NCBI GenBank assembly: GCA_000733355.1
Contig: JNVV01000070.1
Location: forward strand, 70,964-134,963
Source: Falciphora oryzae
Taxonomy: Eukaryota; Ascomycota; Sordariomycetes; Magnaporthales; Magnaporthaceae
Direction: 5' to 3'
DNA: 64,000 nucleotides
Numbering within the stretch: position 1 is the stretch's first letter; the number at the start of each line of letters is the position of its first letter. The translations under genes were made by a program, and so were the position numbers. The notes under the pieces were generated by a model. The model ran no database searches and had not been told where the DNA came from. It saw nothing but the letters and a program-made list of their open reading frames with translations. Shown here piece by piece: positions 55,206 to 64,000 of the stretch.

Positions 55206-55505
55206 CCAAACCCGGCCTTACTTTTTTCCCGGCACTTTGCCGGCCGATCGCTTTTACTACCACCAACAGCAGCGCGTACAGCGCCCTGGCGTTTATTCGC
55301 TTTTTTTTGCCGATTGCCCGCTCACTAACAAAGAGCGCCGGAATGCGGCCTAAACTCCGTGTGCTTTGGGCTTACCCCAAGGTTTGATTTTGTTAGCCGC
55401 TTCGATAGCAACATGTAACCTAATATCAAGCTTAGGTAGCGCTAGCACGTCGTATGTCCCTTGGGAGGCAGGGACTGGTAGATCCCGATTCACCGACGTT
55501 AAATA

Positions 55506-55507
<2 letters not shown>

Positions 55508-55538
<31 letters not shown>
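55508..55538 (+). repeat. (CT)n microsatellite
   Basis: Thirty-one bases of uninterrupted CT dinucleotide. Confidence 0.95.
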
Positions 55539-55542
<4 letters not shown>

Positions 55543-56459
55543 ACCATTGAACTTCCCACGTTTGGACGCAGTCAGAGTGCTCGCCTAGGAACCGTGAAAA
55601 CAAATATCTCATCACCCGACAGGCTGTTTGTACACAAACCCCTTGTTTCGCCAAATGCTTGCCAGCATATCCACCTTACAAATTAACCCACAAGTACAAT
55701 GTTGGCATCCCATCCCCGCCTGTTTACGTTAAAACTTTACAAAAGAAAGTTGGCAGTGGCCATGATGGTGATGTTTTTGGAATGCGCCGGCCTGGTTGGC
55801 TGTGCTAACATGGGCGGATGGTCTCCAAACCCACGTCCACGTAGTCGAGGGAGAGCGTGATTGATCGAATTAGGGTGGCTGCGGGCAGGGCGCATATGTG
55901 ACACCTGATGCTTCCTTCCATTGACGGAGTTGACGTCCCTGCCCGGGGCTAGACTGGAGTGCAAGTTGGACAGCCCCTGTGGCTGTGGGCGACCCCGATG
56001 ATCTCCTCGAATGCCGTCAGGCGACAAAGCGGTACGGGTGACGGGAGGGATGAATGGGTTGCCAGGAAAGAGCCAAAGGTGGAATGGACCCTGGAGGCCA
56101 AGAACACGGGGAAGGTGAGGAGATTCGAGGTAGGTAGGTAGGCCTCGATGAGCTTCATCTCTGGAATGGACATCGCTGGTTAGCATCTTGGCAGACAGAT
56201 CAATGCTGGCCAGAAAAGACAGACCAGGTAGATTACTTACCAGATGGATGTTTCGTGATTCGTCTTGAGCTGAGTGCAATGGATGGTGGCTGACGTAGCT
56301 CAGGGCTGCGCTCGCGTCTCGACTGCAGGCGACATGGCTGCGACAGTGACAACGGCGGTCGGCCTTGTCGGGCGACGGACCGTAATGTGGGAGTCCGGCG
56401 AGAGTGAGGCCGGTCGTCGATAGGCAAAGCGAACCGAAACGACGAGCCAATCCCGGCGA
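55539..56459. other. No supported gene
   Basis: A long minus frame (56588-55737, 283 codons) is Pro/His/Ser/Arg-rich without domain or plausible start, and overlaps the minisatellite to its right. I regard it as chance openness in GC-rich sequence. Confidence 0.4.
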
Positions 56460-56499
56460 CGATGGTACGTATCGTCGGCCGCGATGAGCCTGGACTGGT

Positions 56500-57060
56500 G
56501 GTGGTGCCTCGACTGTGGTGGTGCCTAGACTGTGGTGGCATCTCGACTGGTGGTGCCCCGGCTGTGGCGATGCGTCTCGACTCCACAAATGGTCCTGGCC
56601 GCCGACATGCTCAGGGGAGGCAGAAGACCGAACGGACAGAGGGAGCCGGCCACCTCAATGTTCCAGGGGTGGCCTGGGGTCTCGCAGCTGGATTGTGGGA
56701 GACGACTGGGCGTTATCGAGGACTGCTGCCACCATGGATGGAACCACTGACTGTGGGAGACGACTGGATGTTGTCGAGGATCGGCGTTGACGTGGATCGA
56801 GCAGCTCTAGAAGCCGCCCTACTCAATGTTCCAGGGGTGACCCGAGGCTGGACCGCGAACGCACCGCGGTGCCTGGCTTGTCGAGGGCGCCGACCGACCC
56901 GCCCTGGGTGTTGCCGACTTCAGTGTTCCGGGGGTGGCCCGATGCTGGACCGCGAACGCACCGCGGTGCTCGGCTTGTCGAGGGTGACCCCTCCCTCCCT
57001 CCCTCCCCCCGGCTGGACCGCACGTACCGCGGTACCGAGATTGTCGAGGTGGCGCCACGA
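56500..57060 (+). repeat. Compound minisatellite
   Basis: Three related arrays: GTGGTGGTGCC/TCTCGACT-like short units (56500-56585); a GTGGGAGACGACTGG...GTCGAGGA unit repeated at about 56697 and 56753; and a roughly 110-bp unit around CTGGACCGCGAACGCACCGC (56850, 56945, then a shortened copy at about 57013). All share a TTGTCGAG or TCTCGA core, suggesting one expanding family. Confidence 0.8.
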
Positions 57061-57149
57061 CAGTCGGTTATTAGGTGTCAAGAGGATCCATGCTCACACG
57101 TCGCTGCCGCCGGCCCACCTCCTGTCAGTCTACTGCGTTTGGACGGGAG

Positions 57150-57761
57150 TTACGCGGGCACGGCGGCCGGATGAGATCGGTCAGCCCACTCGACGAGTAG
57201 GGTCATCAGGGACGAGAAGAGGTTGGCGACGAAGTTGACGACAAACTCGTCGAGTTTCGGTCCCTCTCCCCGCTCCCCTCGCCATGCCCGAAGAGCGGCA
57301 TCCTTCACTACATCCACGACGGCTTGCTGGAAAGTCTCTCGAACCAACCGACCGCTAAAAGACCACGGCTAACGGTTAGCAAAATCTGTAAAAAAAAAAA
57401 GGGGGGAGGATTAAGCGCAGGAGGGCTAGACAGATGAGGTTTGGACCTGGGAAGAATGAGGACTGGATGCAGGAGTGGACCTAGAGAAATTGGATAGGGA
57501 GGGATGGGGGCAGGAAGATTGAGGTTTGGAAGTAGGAGAAGGGGACGCAGGAGAGCTAGACGGAGGAGGTTTGGACTTGGGAAGACTGAGGGCTGGATGC
57601 AGGAGGAGTAGACACAAATGGACTTACTCGCGGGTCAGGATCCCACAAAGGCCCACGAAGACCAGGACGAAGACAGCAAAGTCCCAGGCTGCCCGATAGC
57701 TTGGCGCCCAGAGGGCGCGCATCCGGTTCCGCGGGATGAGGAGTGTCAGAATAGACGGCAT
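57150..57761 (-). CDS. Small predicted membrane protein, unknown function
   Basis: Two exons, 57761-57628 and 57354-57150, with a 273-bp intron (donor GTAAGT, acceptor TTTTAG), giving 112 residues. Exon 1 encodes a basic N-terminus and one clear transmembrane segment (AAWDFAVFVLVFVGLCGIL); exon 2 encodes an amphipathic helix (VRETFQQAVVDVVKDAALRA) and a second hydrophobic stretch (FVVNFVANLFSSLMTLLVEW). The splice joins R-D to GRLVRETFQQ in frame. The intron contains a duplicated 55-bp segment. I do not recognise the family; an upstream frame that could extend the N-terminus (57996-57763, minus) is in a different frame and has no visible donor. Confidence 0.5.
57427..57612. repeat. Direct repeat inside the intron of the small membrane-protein gene
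   Basis: The segment at 57427-57480 (CTAGACAGATGAGGTTTGGA onward) is repeated at 57557-57610 with a few substitutions. A third, shorter relative lies between them (GAGGTTTGGAAGTAGG). Confidence 0.8.
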
Positions 57762-58109
57762 GTTAAATACGAAAAAAAAAGAAAATAGATGGTAGATATG
57801 GGTAGATTTTGACAAAGTTGTGGTTTGGATGGCAGAAGATGGAGAGAAGATGGTGTCGGAAAGGATCAAGATTCTCGCCAGCCCAGGCTGGGAGAAAGCC
57901 AAAGTGAATCTCCGCAGCAGAGTCCATGTTGTCCCGAGCCCCTTCCTCGTTCCAGTAAATGCATGCCTGGTTGCCGTCATGGAAGCAGAGACGCAACAGC
58001 TGTCGAGGAGGGGGGTACGCTCGCTCGTCTGGGTGAAGGAAGTCGGCACCTCCCGTGTGCTCCCGCCAAAAGAGCGACTGCGATGATAAACGGCACGCCC
58101 TTTCCCGGC

Positions 58110-58190
58110 GTAATATGGGGAAGGGAAAGGAAGGGGGAAAGGAAGAGGAAAAGCAAAGGAGACGGGAAAAAAAGAAGAAAAGAAACGCCG
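58110..58190 (+). repeat. Polypurine (G/A) tract
   Basis: About 80 bases almost free of pyrimidines on the plus strand, lying between two minus-strand genes. It may form unusual DNA structure or be part of a promoter. Confidence 0.8.
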
Positions 58191-58249
58191 AAAATGAGTA
58201 TAGATTGGGGCTATAGTGGTGCTATTTCCTTCGTCCTAAACGAGACGCG

Positions 58250-59224
58250 CTACAAGAGCTTGACCATTTCCAAGGTTCGTCGATGTGCCTCTGAAAGCAA
58301 GTCCATTCGACCATCCACATCATCGAGGGCAAGCGTCGCCGCTCCCACATATGTGATACCCCCGCACTTCCAACAAATCTTGTCGTACAGGCTAGCGTGC
58401 CCACGCGTAAGAGTCCATAGAAACACGAATAACCAGAAAAGCCAGCATGCAAGGGAAAAAAGGAGCAGGAGAAAGTACCAGACAAGCCCCGTCCTAGTTA
58501 AATTAGCCCACTGAAAAATCAATGCCGACATAAAAGCCCACAGAAGAGGCACGGGGTCAGAAAGGCACTTTATTGTGCGCCGATATGCTTGCTCTCTGGA
58601 GGACAGTGGGCTTTCGCCGGGCTGTCTTTGGTCCCATCGCCAGTCAGTCCAGCTGTTCGGGTCCTTGGGCCGGAGGTTTCCAGGGTTTCTCCTCTCGGGG
58701 CAGTTGCAAAGAGTCCGGCCCCGAAGGTGGCGGAACGGGTCGGTCACGACCCATGCTTCCCCCTGCGCCACGTCGCGAGCTTGCGAATCCTCGCTGCTGC
58801 TACGATCCTGCCCCTGGGTGGCTGCCGAAGCCGCAGCCTGCAAGGAGGCGTCGGCGAGGGTCGAGGTTGCCTCGTCGTGGCATCCACGGGTGGTGTCGGT
58901 AACCAAGGTGTAGATGGATGGGAAGGTCGACAAGCCCCCTGGCGTCATGGGCTGATGCGCCGCCCCGGAGCCGACCGTGATATGTGGAAGGGGCGAGCAT
59001 GACGGGGAGTCGGTTGCCAGGCAGGTGAGCTGGTTTGCTTGTAGCTGCCCGAGGCCCAAAAGACCAGCGGGGCAGGTTGTGTCAGGGAGATGGGCCATCT
59101 TTGGATCGGTGGGCAGGCGTGCCTGTCGCCCAGGTTTGTGGGATGGTTGATGGTAGAGGCAGGTGCGACAAGGAGATGTCTGTGCAGCGGCCGTTATGAA
59201 CTCTGCAGAGATGCCGAGGACCAA
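58250..59224 (-). CDS. Predicted membrane protein, unknown family
   Basis: A single frame of up to 324 codons. The C-terminal 100 residues look real: PVPLLWAFMSALIFQWANL, then TGLVWYFLLLLFSLACWLFW with LFVFLWTLTRG, giving two or three membrane helices. A conserved-looking tail follows with KICWKCGGITYVGAATLALD and RMDLLSEAHRRTLEMVKLL. The N-terminal half is Ser/Pro/Gln-rich and probably cytosolic or partly untranslated; the start is uncertain (59224, or Met at 59098). No intron is needed. The Cys pair in CWKC could bind metal or form a disulfide, but no family is recognised. Confidence 0.45.
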   Translation of the reverse strand: MVLGISAEFITAAAQTSPCRTCLYHQPSHKPGRQARLPTDPKMAHLPDTTCPAGLLGLGQLQANQLTCLATDSPSCSPLPHITVGSGAAHQPMTPGGLSTFPSIYTLVTDTTRGCHDEATSTLADASLQAAASAATQGQDRSSSEDSQARDVAQGEAWVVTDPFRHLRGRTLCNCPERRNPGNLRPKDPNSWTDWRWDQRQPGESPLSSREQAYRRTIKCLSDPVPLLWAFMSALIFQWANLTRTGLVWYFLLLLFSLACWLFWLFVFLWTLTRGHASLYDKICWKCGGITYVGAATLALDDVDGRMDLLSEAHRRTLEMVKLL

Positions 59225-60099
59225 GGATGTAGAACGGCAAGCGGGAGGTTTTTGACCTCAAGAACCTAGGTCTGATTGAGGAGCTAGGAGAGATTGGTAG
59301 GGAATGAAGTTGACTGATGATCTCTGTTGATACCGTGATAGAACGTTTCTTTGCAGTTCTGCTCTCGCTGTTCGGAGAAAGGGTAGGGTGACTTTCGGAG
59401 AAGCCCAAGAAAGCTTGGCAGGACGCCCCTGGGGCTTGATAAATGGTGACGGAGTGGCGATGCGGGAGTGGCACCGGCCAACCATACAGACCCTCCGAGT
59501 TCCATTGATGCTTTCTCCGGTATGGTCGTGGCTGAAGTGCCTGTGGCTTCACGTGGCTGCGGGAGTCAGACGAATGATGCGAGCGGTTCACGGTTGGATT
59601 TGGCTTCAATTGGCAAACGGATCGCGCGCGCGTTGCTTGGGGTTACTAGCTCTGGAAGTCGGGATACTCTGGGCGTAGAAAGTCAAACGCGTCCAGCAGC
59701 CTGGGCAGCCACGTGACCAGGCCTCCAGGCACCCACAGACATCTTCAACCACCACTTTTGACGACCTACCCATCGGCTCTCACACTTTCCATTTCATAAT
59801 TGCCGCGATAAATCGCAAACCAGGGCAGCTATAATGTGCCACGACCCCGCAGCCGACGGCCCAGCATCGACGTCTCCGAACAGGTTGCTGCATAATAATA
59901 TCTTTCTACAGTCCAAAAAAACGAAACTGCTACTGGTCGCCGAGCATGCAGATCAGGCAACGCAACATAACCGTGGCGCTACCAAATGCGCGTCGGTCAT
60001 TCAGCAGAAGGCTAGGACACGATACTGCCCTTCTTGCCAGCTCGTTGATGATACCCAGAGATTCACAGCAGCCTCTCCGCTTTTTCGCCCCGCCACCCA
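59225..60099. other. Intergenic, no gene seen
   Basis: Frames on both strands overlap and lack domains. The left part is the probable 5' flank of the membrane-protein gene. Confidence 0.45.
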
Positions 60100-60385
60100 G
60101 GAATTCGAGTTCCTGACTTCAACGCGGGAGTTCCCAGCGACGCGAAAATTATCGGCTGCGTTTGACGCCGTGTTTGTGCCTGTATCCGTAAGTACCTCTG
60201 ATGTCGATCCCGCCGGCCGTACGTGCTGGGCGCCGAGTCCTGTTGAGCATGGCGAGGGCGCGGCGTTCGTGGGTGTGAGGTCACATCAGGCGGGGGCGTA
60301 AGGCAACCGGCTAGTGCTTAATCGACGGCTTTAGCGAGCTAAGATCCTCATGTCGCAAGTTGGAAGCCAGGGGACCCGGAGTGGT
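60100..60385 (+). repeat. Dispersed repeat, copy 2
   Basis: Diverged copy of 13600-13885 in the same orientation, as described there. In a minus frame both copies give a related peptide (IIFASLGTPALK here, IILASPETPTFK there), so the repeat may derive from a coding sequence, but both copies contain stops. Confidence 0.6.
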
Positions 60386-61559
60386 AAAGGCGAGCGCGTA
60401 GTCCTGGAGCGAGATTTTATGCTTGTGGATAGAATGGAAGCATAAAGACAGGTGGAGGAAGCGGGTTGAGCACAGCATAGAAACTGTATTTTGTGGTGGT
60501 AAGGGGTCACCCCTGAAGAATTCGCACTGTCAAATGCACATATCCGAAACCTCTGGAACAGCCTTTTGAACACCCCTTCCCAAAACTGTAAATTATTTGC
60601 GATTAAAATAAGCAGCAGCGTAGACGGATGTTTTTGTCTCCTCCGCGGTGCTGGCGGAGGCGGTGTCGACGAAGGCGTTGGCTGGAGTTGCTGGCGCACG
60701 TCTTTTAACATCAATGCCCGGGCGGTTGCCAGCAAAACAGCTCGGAGCTGCCCACGATGGTGGCCGCTGGGTTTTGGATGACAACCGTCGGGGGCCCGCC
60801 ATCGAAAAGTCCTCGTTTGCCAATGCTGCCTGGCGGCGCGCCCGCAACGCCACAGAACCACGCGTGCCGCCAAACGAGATACGAAGCCTTCATAGCCCTT
60901 TTTAGCTGTACTGATAGAAACGAAGGACGAAAGCAGAGAGGCCTTGTGATGATTTACACAGGCAGAGGGGCCGCGACAAAGATTGTAAGCTTGGCCAATT
61001 ATAAAGTGCTTCATTTTGCAGGGCTGCCGGACGCCAAATGTGCTGAGAGGCTGGTTGCGATTGGTACTTCGTAACCGGGAAGGTGATGGGCCTGGAATCG
61101 CTCACAACTCTCTATCTCCAGACAGCTCCTTACCCTGTGATTGAGCGATGTTAGCTCAATGCTGGGACTTACTTCACCCTGCTCAGCCATCCGGCCACAA
61201 ACCGATGTGGCAGGAATCGTACTCGAATACGAAATCTCCATCCTGTCCTGGGCGGATATCGTATTCGGGTACGATTAATTAGTGCTTTTCTTTTTCTTTT
61301 TCTTCCTCCTTTGGCACAGCCAAGCGAGTCGACCGAGCCCCGCCTGCGCGGTCGGACGGTGCAGGGCAACCGGCTGCTGCTGACTGTCAATAAAGGCTGC
61401 AATCCGGTCGAGCACAAAGGACGCGCTGATTCAATATAAAAAAATGCACCGTTCAAGCATAAGTCCTTTATTATAGCCATGCACGACCTGGGCATGGATA
61501 TGGTTATGCATACAAATGGAGGAGTCACACAGCAGCCGTGAATAGCAAATAAGGGGCAC
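60386..61559. other. No supported gene
   Basis: A minus frame near 60853-60593 (Ala/Arg-rich N-terminus) could encode a short mitochondrial-type leader but has nothing to lead into. 61.2-61.3 kb is T-rich. Confidence 0.4.
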
Positions 61560-62058
61560 GGAATGGAAAAAAGAGCCGGAAATTCCACAGCCGCGATAAC
61601 TGCCACAGCTGAGTCGAAAGCGATAGCGGCGCTGCGGCTCAGGCCGGCGACGATTATCTTGCGGACGGCCGAAAACAAATCGCCCTGGCCGACGGGGATC
61701 CATGCCTTGGAGATGGGCGCGAGGACGGAGAGGTTGACGTAAACCCTGCCGGAGCAGATGAAGACAACGAAAAAGGTGATGGTAAAGTAGGCGGCGGCGG
61801 TGGTGACATAGACGGAGGCTTTTCACGCGAACGGCATTTCGGAGGCGGGGGTAGCGGCGGGGAGGGAAGAATCGCTACCGGAGTCGAACTGATGCAAAGG
61901 CGCAGCTGTTAGCGAGGAATACGTGGTCGGGAAAGCGGCAGGGCAGGGTAAAAATGGAACTGTGGCGGAAGAGATGTGCAAAAGCGCGACGTAGATTTCA
62001 AGATCTCCTCCTGTAGGCCCGACACCTCATGAGCCTCTGCTAGCGCATCCCAGTCCAT
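61560..62058 (-). pseudogene. Broken integral-membrane-protein gene
   Basis: A start-like exon (MDWDALAEAHEVSGLQEEIL, Met at 62058) is followed after an acceptor CATCAG (61889) by FDSGSDSSLPAATPASEMPF. An in-frame TGA at 61823-61825 comes next. Then come hydrophobic helices: YVTTAAAYFTITFFVVFICS, VNLSVLAPISKAWIPVGQGD and RKIIVAGLSRSAAIAFDSAV with AVIAAVEFPALF. The helices are well formed, so this was a real membrane protein with at least three helices. The internal stop and an unresolvable upstream intron make it non-functional as read. Family not recognised. Confidence 0.5.
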
Positions 62059-62358
62059 AATCCCCGAGACCTGGCCGGGCCCATGCACCCTTTGGGGCCT
62101 CAATGGATCCTTATGTACCTGTGCTCATATGTTCTGCAGCCAGCAGCCTGGCAAAGGAGTAGAGAAATGCTTGACTGATATGACTAACTGAACAAAGGTG
62201 TCTACAGGTATCGTATCACTGGCTCTCCTACACGGCTTCGTCTTCGTCTCCTTGCGTCACCATACGATGAAAAGTTCGCTCAGTGGAGATGCCTCTGTGA
62301 ATCTTGATTCCCTTCAAACCCCCTCATCTTCCGCGAACGAATCTGCCAACGGACGCCC

Positions 62359-64000
62359 TTATTCGTTGTCGACCTCGAGCGCATCCAGATCGAGCTCCTC
62401 CTTCCTCCGCCTGTACAACATCCTGGCCTCCTGGTTGACAAGCTGGTCTATCCCGAACGTCACCGCCTCCGTCGTCGTGCCGGGCGCCAGCTGCCAGTCG
62501 TACTTAAGCAGCAGGTGGCAGAGCGCGAGCTTGACCTCGTTGGCCGCGAAGAAGCGGCCCGGGCAGGCGTGCTTGCCGTGGCCGAAGGCCAGGTGGTCGG
62601 GGGTCGTGGATACGAGCGAGCTCGTGTGCTCGCCGCCGGGCCGCTTGCGCATTTCGAAGAACCGGTAGGCGTCAAACTTTTCCGGGTTTTTGTGGATGGC
62701 CGGGTTCATCATATTGCGCGAGTCCACGGCCACAACTTCGCCTTTGCGGAGGTGGATGCCGCCCTCCAGCTCGACGTCGGCCATCACCTTGCGCTGCATG
62801 CCCGCTGGATTTTGGCGCTGATTGTTAGCAGCCTGGGAGGTGAGAAGCAGTCGATCCAGTGATTGGGTAGGGACGGAGTGCGAGCGGCTTGGGGGGGGGG
62901 GGGGGGGGCCTTTTCACCAAGTGGTGAAAATACCAATCGGCTCACCCATATGAACAGGCTTAAGCCGCTGGGCTTCTTTGATAGCGCTGTCGAGGAGCTT
63001 CAGACTGGTGAGCGAAGTCTTCTTCCAGCCGTTCGCCCCCAGCACCTGCACTATCTCCTCCCTTAAAGGCCCAACACATTCCGGGCTCGCGGCGAGGTGC
63101 AGCATGGTCTGACAGACCAGGTCCGACGTCGTGTGGATGGCCGCCACCGAAAGAAATAGCTGCATGTCGACGGGGCAGTAGTCTGCTCCGGCTGCGGCCC
63201 ATTCGTCTTCGGACCACTCTATGGCGTCATTGTACACGGGTGGCGGGATACCCTTGGCGGCGCATTCCTGCCTCTCTTTGCGCCGCTGATTAACGAGTGG
63301 CATGATGAGTTTGTGGGCGCGGGAGTGCTGCTGCCGCACAGCCCGGCAGCCAGGGTCGGTGTAATAAACGAAAGGTTTTAAAAGGAAAGGGACGCCCTGC
63401 ATCATTTTGATGGACTTTACAAGCACGAGAGTATAGTTTTTGGTGATGTCCAGCCACTCTTCGTTGCGGCAGAGCTCGGGTCCTAAAAAGATGCGCGAGG
63501 AGATGCGGGCCACGATGTCCAGCAGTCCTTTGTAAATCTTGACCTCGGTCCATTCTGTTTGCTCTCGTCAGTCTGGCTAGCCAGCCATCTTTCGTCCGAT
63601 GTGCGGGCAGGATTTTGGGCGGGGCGCGACGGGGGAAAAGACTTACCAGGGCTGTCTCCTAGTGATTTCTGGAGTGCGAACGTGGTTTCCTCGGCGAGGG
63701 CCTCGGTAACAGTGTCTACAAGCGCGGGCTAATTAGCATAATCAGGAGGCTCCCGAGGCCATGAGATCAGTCGCTGGGCGGCCTACTCAAGCGCTTGGTC
63801 AAGTGCTTGTTGATCACCTTGACCGGAGCGTCAGAGGGATGGTTAATCAGGACGCCATTAGAACCGACGCCCGTCATCCAGTTAAACGCTGCCTGCGCGG
63901 GATCAAAACGCCCAAGGGTCAACTTCTGATCAATCCAACACGGCGACGGCCCAGAGAAAAGGGAGGGAAGGGGGGGTTAACGTACATCAGCGAAGATCTG
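62359..64000 (-). CDS. Cytochrome P450 (5' end beyond the window)
   Basis: Five exons are visible on the minus strand: 64000-63986 (partial), 63925-63787, 63715-63647, 63554-62946 and 62804-62359, with introns of 60, 71, 92 and 141 bp; all joins keep frame. The I-helix contains AAIHTTSDLV, the K-helix ExxR is KEAQR (in SAIKEAQRLKP), the PERF-like motif is FDAYRF and the heme loop is FGHGKHACPGR with the Cys ligand. This is a microsomal monooxygenase; sequence style (FLGPELCRNEEWLDIT, GHGKHACPGRFFA) is like fungal ent-kaurene-oxidase-type P450s of terpenoid or other secondary metabolism. The N-terminal membrane anchor lies beyond the right edge. No obvious defect. The substrate cannot be told. 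Confidence 0.9.
62891..62908 (+). repeat. Poly(G) run of 18 inside the last P450 intron
   Basis: Eighteen consecutive G on the plus strand (C on the transcript strand), between the donor at 62945 and the branch-point CTAAC near 62827. Confidence 0.9.

Noticed and set aside
55737..56588. 283-codon minus frame rich in Pro, His and Ser
   Set aside because: No domain, no signal, and it overlaps a minisatellite. Probably chance.
1..64000. CRISPR arrays, prokaryotic operons, rRNA or tRNA genes
   Set aside because: The genome is fungal. No direct-repeat/spacer arrays were seen, and no cloverleaf or rRNA core sequence was recognised by eye. A tRNAscan run would be needed to exclude a tRNA fully.

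Overview
This is a window of a filamentous ascomycete (Pezizomycotina) nuclear genome. The evidence is GC-rich coding DNA with short GT-AG introns (52-273 bp) carrying CTAAC/CTGAC-like branch points, NLR/STAND genes of typically fungal architecture, GPI-anchored and cytochrome P450 genes of fungal type, and decayed repeats whose mutations look like repeat-induced point mutation (RIP). A Sordariomycete is my guess, at low confidence. Two assembly gaps are present (4055-4281 and 55112-55205).

Layout. 0-20 kb is mixed accessory and ordinary sequence. It holds a secreted beta-propeller quinoprotein-like gene, a multi-frameshift pseudogene, a broken GH27 alpha-galactosidase containing a small transposon, a GPI-anchored secreted protein, and three oxidoreductase/hydrolase genes on the minus strand (MDR reductase, alpha/beta hydrolase, SDR). 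Among these lie decayed genes: an unrecognised one at 15.0-16.4 kb, a Ty3/gypsy fragment at 17.1-17.8 kb and a DUF6601 pseudogene at 17.8-18.4 kb. 20-22.9 kb has no gene but carries a fold-back repeat and a solo LTR.

22.9-26.9 kb encodes a 1272-residue NLR with an N-terminal RelA/SpoT-type nucleotidyltransferase domain, a NACHT NTPase and near-identical WD40 repeats. 27-44 kb is a graveyard of decayed coding fragments and minisatellites; a few pieces look like retroelement gag or protease. 44.2-47.6 kb encodes a second NLR of different architecture: patatin phospholipase, NB-ARC, TPR. A 434-bp near-perfect palindromic MITE follows 137 bp later. Then comes a complete but RIP-decayed Ty1/copia element (48647-54258) with 186-bp LTRs and a 5-bp target duplication.

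54.3-62 kb carries microsatellites, minisatellites and tandem repeats, two predicted membrane-protein genes, a second copy of a dispersed repeat first seen at 13.6 kb, and a broken membrane-protein gene. The right edge holds a cytochrome P450 whose 5' end runs off the window.

Together this looks like a fast-evolving accessory compartment. Two STAND receptors with recently homogenised ligand-sensing repeats sit in transposon rubble, flanked by secreted and secondary-metabolism-type enzymes. The most notable items are the RelA/SpoT-NACHT-WD40 receptor, the patatin-NB-ARC-TPR receptor, the long palindromic MITE, and a copia family documented here both as a full element and as a solo LTR.
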